From a virus, in IMG/VR virus record IMGVR_UViG_3300008220_000061, positions 1 to 25,291 of that record: a stretch of DNA of 25,291 nt. The stretch is one strand, 5' to 3'. Under the pieces are notes generated by a model. That model was not told the DNA's origin, did no database searches, and saw only the letters and a program-made list of their open reading frames with translations. Numbering within the stretch: the first letter of the stretch is position 1; the number at the start of each line of letters is the position of its first letter. The translations under genes were made by a program, and so were the position numbers. Shown piece by piece: positions 21,105 through 25,291 of this stretch.

Positions 21105-21119
21105 TGTATAATCTAGGTA
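21105..21119 (+). promoter_or_regulatory. Plus-strand early promoter P3
   Basis: TGTATAATCTAGGTA, with TATAAT at 21107-21112. It is the likely promoter of the 21267-25291 cluster. ATTAAAGTGT lies upstream (21066-21075), as near P1. No good -35. Confidence 0.6.
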
Positions 21120-21164
21120 TGTGGTACTTTTCAAAGGTTGGTTTGATCAGCCAATACCTAGATT
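21110..21164. promoter_or_regulatory. 11-bp inverted repeat overlapping P3
   Basis: AATCTAGGTAT (21110-21120) is a perfect inverted repeat of ATACCTAGATT (21154-21164), 33 bases apart. The left arm overlaps the -10 box, so the pair looks like an operator (two half-sites) or a transcript-leader stem. Confidence 0.55.
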
Positions 21165-21266
21165 AAATTCGGGGTTGAATAAGGGAGAAGCTAAGTTAGT
21201 CAGTTAAAACACTTGCATACCGAGACTGATAAGCCACGCTTTTTAAGGAGAAAGAGGGGGTAACAA

Positions 21267-21641
21267 ATGAGTAGCAAAAATAATGATCGCAAAAGAGAAT
21301 ATACTTTCGAGATGGATATTGCTGTTGTTGAGGAGTGTAAAGTAGTAGCTAATTCGCCAGAAGAAGCCGAAGAAATTATGCTCGATGGTGATGTAGATTG
21401 GAAAGAAATAAAATCCGAACCTGGAGATTGGGAGTGTGTTGATTCAAAAATCTATAAAAAGAACGAAGAAAATATGAATAAGACCATGTGTTGTTCTGTT
21501 TGTAAGCAAGATAATATTTCTTGGCGAGTATGGGCAGATGAATTAAATAATGTTAATGGCAGTTGCGAAGATCCATATGCTTATTGTGATGATTGCGAAG
21601 ATCAAACTAGGCCTATTATTAAGGATAAAGATGAAACTTAA
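21267..21641 (+). CDS. Two-part protein: DpnD/PcfM-like segment plus Cys4 zinc-ribbon-like domain
   Basis: A 124-residue acidic protein, first gene of the right-hand cluster, with a strong ribosome site (AGGGGGT). Residues about 15-65 (EMDIAVVEECKVVANSPEEA, then EEIMLDGDVDW) follow the strand-helix-strand pattern of DpnD/PcfM-like small phage proteins. Residues 75-110 contain C76, C79, C107 and C110 (CCSVC...YCDDC), a zinc-ribbon-like arrangement with WRVWADELNNVNG between, a pattern common in tiny phage proteins. The two parts may be a fusion. Function is unknown. Confidence 0.6.
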   Translation: MSSKNNDRKREYTFEMDIAVVEECKVVANSPEEAEEIMLDGDVDWKEIKSEPGDWECVDSKIYKKNEENMNKTMCCSVCKQDNISWRVWADELNNVNGSCEDPYAYCDDCEDQTRPIIKDKDET

Positions 21642-21864
21642 AACAGTAAGAATTACAGCGATTATGGAAACTGATTTAGAGTATGTATGCAACATACCAA
21701 AGGATATGTCTCTAGAAGATTTTAAAGACTATTGTAAAAATGATGATAGTGTTGCGGGCGGTATGTGGGAACAGGGAGAAAGTATGTTTTCTGGTTCTTG
21801 GAATTGGGGTGAAGTGCAAGAGTTAGATTTTGATAAAGACGCCATAAATGAGGAAATCAAATGA
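21631..21864 (+). CDS. Small acidic phage protein (77 aa)
   Basis: I use the ATG at 21631 (AAGGAT before it, 11-base overlap with the preceding gene). An in-frame ATG at 21550 would add a hydrophobic, unconvincing N-terminus that is only the shadow of the preceding gene. The protein begins MKLKTVRITAIMETDLEYVC and ends in an acidic, Trp-containing stretch (MFSGSWNWGEVQELDFDK). The opening strand resembles other small proteins of this cluster. Function is unknown. Confidence 0.6.
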   Translation: MKLKTVRITAIMETDLEYVCNIPKDMSLEDFKDYCKNDDSVAGGMWEQGESMFSGSWNWGEVQELDFDKDAINEEIK

Positions 21865-22070
21865 CAGTTAAAACATTTAAAGTATTTACGAAGTGGACAG
21901 GTTATTCAGAAATAACTGTTCAAGCTGAAACAAAAAGACAGGCTTCTGATTTAGTTGAGGAGAAAAACTTTGATCCTAACAACGAAGTTTGGACAGGCAG
22001 TGGGCTTGATTATGGTTATGAAAATGAAGAAATTATTGAAGTTGAAGAAATAGAGGAGAGAGGTGTCTAA
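21861..22070 (+). CDS. DpnD/PcfM-like small acidic protein (69 aa)
   Basis: MTVKTFKVFTKWTGYSEITV is followed by QAETKRQASDLVEEKNFDPN and an acidic end (EEIIEVEEIEERGV). The order strand, VxAeTxxqAsdLV helix, strand matches DpnD/PcfM-like proteins of mobile elements and phages. The start overlaps the preceding stop as ATGA, so it is translationally coupled. Confidence 0.6.
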   Translation: MTVKTFKVFTKWTGYSEITVQAETKRQASDLVEEKNFDPNNEVWTGSGLDYGYENEEIIEVEEIEERGV

Positions 22071-22310
22071 ATGAAAACATCAGAACAATTTGAAATAACA
22101 GAAATGCGAACTAGAACTTTTGAATTAAATGCAAAATATTTACCAGCATTAAATAAAAAGGATGGCGACACTTATACTATGTCAGATAAAGAATGTCATA
22201 TATTTATAGCCGATAATGGTAAATTAATTGAAGATATAAGAAATTGCGATTGGAAACAATATGAAAATTCTTGGGTTAATTTAACACGGTATGGAGTTGA
22301 GAAAAGATGA
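22071..22310 (+). CDS. Small phage protein of unknown function (79 aa)
   Basis: MKTSEQFEITEMRTRTFELN begins directly after the stop of the previous gene (TAA ATG), with GAGAGGTG upstream. It has a charged N-terminal part, YTMSDKECHIFIADNGKLIE, and a Trp/Tyr-rich C-terminus (WKQYENSWVNLTRYGVEKR). No family recognised. Its stop overlaps the next start as ATGA. Confidence 0.55.
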   Translation: MKTSEQFEITEMRTRTFELNAKYLPALNKKDGDTYTMSDKECHIFIADNGKLIEDIRNCDWKQYENSWVNLTRYGVEKR

Positions 22311-22615
22311 GTGATATTAATTTCAAATTAGATGATGAACTTGATATTGATATTGAAAATCATATGAAGTTTTATTGGTTCGATACTGACGCTTACAAAT
22401 TTAATGGAGACGATAACGAGGGGTATTTTTTTGGAATTGTATCTTGGTATGGTCAATATGATCTTGATACTGTTCTTGATTATTATAATAATGACGGCTC
22501 AGATATTTCTTGGCAGTGGTTTAAAACTGAGCAAGAAAGAGATAAATCATTCAACGATTTAACTGGTAGGAAGTTTAAAAGATTTTTAAGGGAGGTGAGA
22601 AATGATAATAGCTGA
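22307..22615 (+). CDS. Acidic, aromatic-rich phage protein (102 aa)
   Basis: MSDINFKLDDELDIDIENHM is followed by Trp/Tyr/Asp-rich segments (FYWFDTDAYKFNGDDNEGYF, SWYGQYDLDTVLDYYNNDGS). A basic C-terminus (RKFKRFLREVRNDNS) gives the protein an acidic-front and basic-tail layout. No family recognised. It is coupled to its neighbours (ATGA upstream, 14-base overlap downstream). Confidence 0.55.
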   Translation: MSDINFKLDDELDIDIENHMKFYWFDTDAYKFNGDDNEGYFFGIVSWYGQYDLDTVLDYYNNDGSDISWQWFKTEQERDKSFNDLTGRKFKRFLREVRNDNS

Positions 22616-22931
22616 ATTACCTACATACGCAAATGATATAGAGTTTGAAAATTTTGAAAGTAATATAAGTGATTACTTTAGAAATTATCTAGGCAAAGAG
22701 GTTTTTGTTATAGGAAAAAATTTAGGTTATGAAAATTTAACAGGTGAAAAAAATTTCACTCTTGAAAAGACAGACCAAATATGGCGAGAAATAACTCCTG
22801 ATACGGACATTAGTTTTAAGATTGAAAATACGAATGATGATCATGTATTCAAGGCCAGATGTTCGCATCACGATAGCCCAACAGGAGAGCATTTTACTTT
22901 ATATATAATTGAGCAGAACGAAGATGACTGA
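22602..22931 (+). CDS. Acidic small phage protein of unknown function (109 aa)
   Basis: It starts MIIAELPTYANDIEFENFES with one of the best ribosome sites in the cluster (GGGAGGTGAGAA). A helical region (YFRNYLGKEVFVIGKNLGYE) is followed by strands (ISFKIENTNDDHVFKARCSH, HFTLYIIEQNEDD). No family recognised. The start lies in the preceding gene and the stop overlaps the next start by 8 bases. Confidence 0.55.
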   Translation: MIIAELPTYANDIEFENFESNISDYFRNYLGKEVFVIGKNLGYENLTGEKNFTLEKTDQIWREITPDTDISFKIENTNDDHVFKARCSHHDSPTGEHFTLYIIEQNEDD

Positions 22932-23097
22932 TGGAGTAAAAATGCCACACTATAATTTACTAGATAAAGATATTAGAACATGTAACAAGTGTGGGACAGT
23001 AACCGATATACATATTTGCTGGACTGATGATGGAGAATATTGGTGTAGTGATGCTTGTGTACCTGAATGGAAGTGGATAGAAATGTTTGGAGAGTAG
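22924..23097 (+). CDS. Small Cys-rich zinc-ribbon-like protein (57 aa)
   Basis: C20-x2-C23 and C41-x3-C45, with H30 and C32 between, suggest a small zinc-binding fold: CNKCGTVTDIHICWTDDGEY, then WCSDACVPEW. The start is chosen at 22924 because its leader (gagcagaacgaag ATGA) is nearly identical to that of the next gene at 23105. An alternative ATG at 22942 has GGAG 5 bases upstream. Zinc-finger domains this small are common in phage host-takeover proteins, but nothing more specific can be said. Confidence 0.6.
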   Translation: MTDGVKMPHYNLLDKDIRTCNKCGTVTDIHICWTDDGEYWCSDACVPEWKWIEMFGE

Positions 23098-23104
23098 AAC
23101 GAAG

Positions 23105-23566
23105 ATGAAACTATATAACATATATTGGCATGATGGTTGTGGTAATCGTGACTATGTAGCTACTACTAATAACCTTGATAAGTGGTTAGAAGATAACAAC
23201 AAAGATAGAGAAGAACCTGAAACTCTTGATGATTTTGAAATAGAAGAAGTTGATTCTTATATTTATGAGAAACCTGTTTATGTAATGCAATATATTGACG
23301 ATGATATAGGGTTAGATTTTGAGTGCGTAACAACAGATGTTGATGCTTACTTAGATGAATATAACGAGGAAAGAGGTTTTCAACCAAGAGACTTTGACGA
23401 AGATAAGGATGATACAGATGACTATGACGGAGAATTTGTAGGTAGAGATTATTTTGATATTCAAGAGGTTTATGTTCGTAGTTATGAGGAGAACAAAGAT
23501 GAGTGTTCGGATTCAAGACCGAATGAAATTAAATTGTATTATAAAAATTATAAGGATAATGAATGA
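23105..23566 (+). CDS. Strongly acidic protein with an internal duplicated domain (153 aa)
   Basis: By hand count 48 Asp/Glu and 16 Lys/Arg. It begins MKLYNIYWHDGCGNRDYVAT. Two related halves are visible: (a) YNIYWHDG..DYVATTNNLDKWLEDNNKD, then DDFEIEEVDSYIYE; (b) YVMQYIDDDIGLDFECVTTD, then VDAYLDEYNEERGFQPRDFD and DYFDIQEVYVRSYEE, separated by a very acidic linker (residues about 97-110). The repeated (W/Y)L(E/D)xxN and DxF(E/D)IxEV boxes suggest tandem duplication. Such charge is seen in DNA-mimic counter-defence proteins, but this is only inference. The start is at 23105 (ATG after GAACGAAG), not the TTG at 23087. Confidence 0.6.
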   Translation: MKLYNIYWHDGCGNRDYVATTNNLDKWLEDNNKDREEPETLDDFEIEEVDSYIYEKPVYVMQYIDDDIGLDFECVTTDVDAYLDEYNEERGFQPRDFDEDKDDTDDYDGEFVGRDYFDIQEVYVRSYEENKDECSDSRPNEIKLYYKNYKDNE

Positions 23567-23784
23567 TCAGTAAATACAGCGAAGAATTAAAAAGTGCAGT
23601 AATGGATTTTGTAAAAGACGAAAGATATATGGAAGAAAATCCAAACTTTATTCCTAATGAGTTTGCTTTACCTAAAGAAGATTTCCCAGCCGAATGTAAA
23701 AATTATAAAACAGATTGGGTGGATGAAGATTATTTTTTAGTAGAGTTTGAAGATATTATTAAAATTGTAGATAAGGGAGAATAA
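23563..23784 (+). CDS. Small acidic phage protein (73 aa)
   Basis: MISKYSEELKSAVMDFVKDE is followed by a Glu/Asn/Pro-rich middle and a final strand-like stretch (DWVDEDYFLVEFEDIIKIVD). No family recognised. It overlaps the preceding stop (ATGA) and has AAGGAT nearby. Confidence 0.5.
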   Translation: MISKYSEELKSAVMDFVKDERYMEENPNFIPNEFALPKEDFPAECKNYKTDWVDEDYFLVEFEDIIKIVDKGE

Positions 23785-23916
23785 ATGATGAAAGTTAGAG
23801 AGCTAATAAAATGTTTAGAGGTTTTTGATGACGAAGAAGATATTAAGAATACTCTTTTATGTACAGAAGAAAAAACTTACCACATTATAGTTAAGGAGCA
23901 CAAAGATGAGAGTTAA
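23785..23916 (+). CDS. Tiny protein of the MKVKELIE-type (43 aa)
   Basis: MMKVRELIKCLEVFDDEEDI then NTLLCTEEKTYHIIVKEHKD. The start follows directly on the preceding stop (TAA ATG ATG), with AAGGGAG upstream. M-K-V-+-E-L-I-x-x-L-x-x-h-(D/P)-x-D-(A/E) is a widespread opening of tiny phage proteins. The next gene has the same type of N-terminus, so the two may be paralogues. The stop overlaps the next start by 11 bases. Confidence 0.6.
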   Translation: MMKVRELIKCLEVFDDEEDIKNTLLCTEEKTYHIIVKEHKDES

Positions 23917-24205
23917 AGAATTAAAAGAAATTATCAATGGATTAAGTGATGATTGTCGAATTGATTTTTATGTAGTCCCAAGCTATCCAGATAAGTTTGA
24001 TGCAGAAGAAGATGAAAGATTCGATATACCTTTATTAGAGGGTGGAGAAATTTGCACTTATATGGCAGACGATTACGATAATCCAAATATTGAGATTGGT
24101 TTTAGAATTGATAGCCATAATAGATTTGGATATAAGATTAATCATAATATTAATAAAAAACAAAACTATTGGGAGGACGAACCTAAAGAGAGGGCAAATG
24201 GATAA
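23906..24205 (+). CDS. Protein of the MKVKELIE-type, longer form (99 aa)
   Basis: MRVKELKEIINGLSDDCRID matches the opening of the preceding 43-residue protein in register (VRELIKCLEVFDDEEDI). It is followed by FYVVPSYPDKFDAEEDERFD and ends with a polar, Asn-rich stretch. AAGGAGCACAAAG precedes the ATG. Function unknown; this type of opening is common among phage early genes. Confidence 0.6.
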   Translation: MRVKELKEIINGLSDDCRIDFYVVPSYPDKFDAEEDERFDIPLLEGGEICTYMADDYDNPNIEIGFRIDSHNRFGYKINHNINKKQNYWEDEPKERANG

Positions 24206-24350
24206 AAAAGAAATGATTGAAGATATAGAAACTTTAATTAAAGCTAACAAAGATAATGATAACTGCTCTATATATTGGTTAGCAGATATGATTAAGGAAA
24301 TTGTTGATAGTTCAGATTTAAAAGAGGAGGTGCCTCATGAAACAATATAA
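24198..24350 (+). CDS. Small acidic helical protein (50 aa)
   Basis: MDKKEMIEDIETLIKANKDN is followed by SIYWLADMIKEIVDSSDLKE. I use the ATG at 24198 (AGAGAGGG before it); an in-frame ATG at 24042 would add 52 mostly hydrophobic residues that shadow the preceding gene. Two helices are likely. The stop overlaps the next start. Confidence 0.55.
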   Translation: MDKKEMIEDIETLIKANKDNDNCSIYWLADMIKEIVDSSDLKEEVPHETI

Positions 24351-24414
24351 AAAAGTTTATAAATGGGTACAAGAAAACCGCAGCAATCAAAAGAGCGAAG
24401 ATGATAACAGTTGA
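24337..24414 (+). CDS. Tiny basic protein (25 aa)
   Basis: MKQYKKVYKWVQENRSNQKS ends in EDDNS. It is very short, but it has a strong ribosome site (GAGGAGGTG seven bases before the ATG), and the next gene starts inside it after GAAG. A real peptide or a coupling ORF for the downstream gene is possible. Confidence 0.4.
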   Translation: MKQYKKVYKWVQENRSNQKSEDDNS

Positions 24415-24583
24415 CGCAGTAAAAGACTGGCTAGATAAATTTGATGGCGGTTCAGGGGTGGGCTTGCTTGCATCTATTGCTAACAATAAGATATCAATAC
24501 CTGAAATGGTTGATTCAATTCATGCTCACCATATTGGAGAAGATAAGATCGCAAAAGATTTTTATAAAAGAATGTGGAAATAG
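24401..24583 (+). CDS. Small phage protein of unknown function (60 aa)
   Basis: MITVDAVKDWLDKFDGGSGV then GLLASIANNKISIPEMVDSI and a helical C-terminus ending KDFYKRMWK. Predicted to be mostly helical. The leader gagcgaag ATGA resembles those of the 22924 and 23105 genes. No family recognised. Confidence 0.6.
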   Translation: MITVDAVKDWLDKFDGGSGVGLLASIANNKISIPEMVDSIHAHHIGEDKIAKDFYKRMWK

Positions 24584-24604
24584 CAATCATATACGCAGTA
24601 CCAG

Positions 24605-24706
24605 ATGGTCCTAGAATCTTTATATCAAAAGTATATAGATCTAGGTTATGAGGACGCAGAAGCTTTGGAGCTGGCGACCAAAGAATTTGAAAAAAATAGT
24701 GATTAG
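24605..24706 (+). CDS. Tiny helical protein (33 aa)
   Basis: MVLESLYQKYIDLGYEDAEA then LELATKEFEKNSD. The LGYxDAEALELA pattern, an amphipathic helix-turn-helix, is typical of tiny marine phage proteins, which supports the gene despite the poor ribosome site. It ends directly before the ATG at 24707. Confidence 0.5.
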   Translation: MVLESLYQKYIDLGYEDAEALELATKEFEKNSD

Positions 24707-24739
24707 ATGTATATTAATTGTAAGAAGGTAGGAGAAAAT

Positions 24740-25027
24740 ATGACACAACACACAGAAAAAGTAATACGCCAAGATAAATTAAACAAATTAGCAGAATGGC
24801 GAAAAGGAATTAAATATATTATAGGAGAACGCAAAAAAAAAGGTAGTGTAGTAGTAGTTCATCAAACAATTTACAAAGATGATAGTGAGTCAATAGAATA
24901 TCTTAAATCAAAACGTAAAACAAAATTCATACCCAGCCCGCACTCAGATGATGACTTAATTTATGAAATGGAAAGAGAAGACTATGATAAACATAGATCT
25001 TTATTTGATAAGAGCAATAAGATATGA
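24740..25027 (+). CDS. Basic/acidic mixed phage protein of unknown function (95 aa)
   Basis: The start is at 24740 (MTQHTEKVIRQDKLNKLAEW): AGGAG lies 7 bases before it, whereas the ATG at 24707 lacks a site. A Lys/Arg-rich region (RKGIKYIIGERKKKGSVVVV) precedes a strand-like stretch (VVVHQTIYKDDSESIEYL) and an acidic end. No family recognised. Its stop overlaps the next start as ATGA. Confidence 0.55.
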   Translation: MTQHTEKVIRQDKLNKLAEWRKGIKYIIGERKKKGSVVVVHQTIYKDDSESIEYLKSKRKTKFIPSPHSDDDLIYEMEREDYDKHRSLFDKSNKI

Positions 25028-25291
25028 GCGAACTTACGTCTGGAGAAAATACAATACCGGGTTGTGAGTATGTATTAATTATTCAACAAGGAGATCCTAA
25101 TTCTCATCTACCATTAGGCATAGCATTTGGGCCTTTCCCAAGTGAAGAGGCAGTAGAAGATTTTATAAATCAATTTTACACAGGCATTAATGTAATCGTA
25201 AATATTTATCCTTTAAATTCTGCGTTCCCTGAATCAGCAGCTGAATTAGATATAGATTTTTTCCCAGACTTTAATAAAAAAAATAAAAAGG
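25024..25291 (+). CDS. Unknown phage protein (partial, C-terminus beyond window)
   Basis: MSELTSGENTIPGCEYVLII then QQGDPNSHLPLGIAFGPFPS and EEAVEDFINQFYTGINVIVN. The frame is open to the window edge (89 codons). It has an ATGA overlap with the preceding gene. FGPFPSEEAVEDFI looks like the FGPFxSxxxAExF segment of short phage proteins. No function is assigned. Confidence 0.55.
   Translation, partial: MSELTSGENTIPGCEYVLIIQQGDPNSHLPLGIAFGPFPSEEAVEDFINQFYTGINVIVNIYPLNSAFPESAAELDIDFFPDFNKKNKK

Larger units (their letters stand above)
20769..21266. other. Long non-coding control region before the small-gene cluster
   Basis: 498 bases with no convincing gene. It holds the terminator 20788-20813, an ACGCA-rich stretch (20841-20981), an AT-rich stretch, promoter P3 with an inverted repeat, and an about 150-base leader to the ATG at 21267. 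The leader could be a site for regulation of the whole cluster; the ACGCA block could be protein-binding sites or part of an origin. Confidence 0.65.

Noticed and set aside
21550-21630. Upstream extension of the 21631 gene
   Set aside because: The 27 added residues are a hydrophobic shadow of the preceding gene in another frame. The ATG at 21631 has AAGGAT.
23087-23104. TTG start for the 23105 gene
   Set aside because: The ATG at 23105 has the leader word shared with other genes. The TTG would begin inside the previous gene without a ribosome site.
23499-23573. 24-residue overlapping ORF starting after gagaacaaag
   Set aside because: The leader resembles other starts in the cluster, but the peptide is low-complexity (Ile/Lys/Met-rich) and lies fully inside coding sequence. 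It may be a chance match.
24042-24197. Upstream extension of the 24198 gene
   Set aside because: The added 52 hydrophobic residues overlap the 23906 gene in another frame. The ATG at 24198 has a GAGG site.
24594-24601. ACGCAGTA words in the right cluster (also at 24414)
   Set aside because: They occur in or next to coding sequence with no ordered partner words, unlike the two intergenic modules.
1-25291. CRISPR arrays, tRNA genes, insertion sequences
   Set aside because: No regularly spaced direct repeats of CRISPR type, no cloverleaf with the expected conserved T-loop, and no transposase-like protein were found by reading.

Overview
This window is part of an AT-rich tailed-phage genome. 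It is most likely a marine podovirus-like phage, of the kind found in surface-ocean viral genomes and SAR11-type or related alphaproteobacterial phages. This is inferred from protein families: a large terminase, an 821-residue P22/SU10-like portal, a scaffold, a gpT-like capsid protein, SU10-type adaptors, a fibre with DDTGxDVxFFG repeats, a GWGRGTW/SQTPxW structural protein, a GroES-like cochaperonin, and the small MGNRAVI-type and LQGxxGRTA-type proteins. No integrase, replication gene, tRNA, rRNA, insertion sequence or CRISPR array is visible. The host cannot be read directly from the sequence.

Layout. (1) Positions 17470 down to 1, minus strand: a nearly gap-free late operon. It runs terminase, three Lys-rich small proteins, portal, three more small basic proteins, a proline-rich protein, a small helical protein, GroES-like protein, scaffold-like protein, a conserved protein, a decoration-like protein, major capsid, a separately transcribed DUF1289 gene, two Gly/Ser/Thr-rich structural proteins, two adaptor-like proteins with a Cys-motif protein between them, an MptE/DUF115-like enzyme-like protein, three small structural proteins, and a fibre cut by the left edge. 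(2) 17471-17725: terminators that insulate the late operon from the next unit, plus a possible late promoter. (3) 18579 down to 17726: a two-gene minus-strand unit (unknown protein plus a YubB/Api92-like protein) with a palindrome over its likely start site. (4) 18580-19044: a non-coding divergent control region with hairpins and repeated ACGCA words. (5) 19045-20156, plus: a four-gene coupled operon ending in a strong terminator. (6) 20406-20768: a single-gene unit with its own promoter and terminator. (7) 20769-21266: a second long control region that shares words with region 4 and ends in a promoter overlapped by an 11-bp inverted repeat. (8) 21267 to the right edge: at least 17 very small, mostly acidic, tightly coupled plus-strand genes, the typical arrangement of early host-takeover or counter-defence genes.

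Most noteworthy: a DUF1289 (Cys4) gene sits inside the capsid operon as a moron-like cassette, with a terminator on its upstream side and its own sigma70-type promoter carrying TGTATAAT. The same TGTATAAT core is found at two of the plus-strand early promoters. Other points are the shared ACGCA / CATCAGGT / AGGCCGC module in the two long control regions, an acidic duplicated protein in the early cluster, and Lys-rich small proteins on both sides of the portal gene. All family names come from reading motifs by eye; no database search was done.
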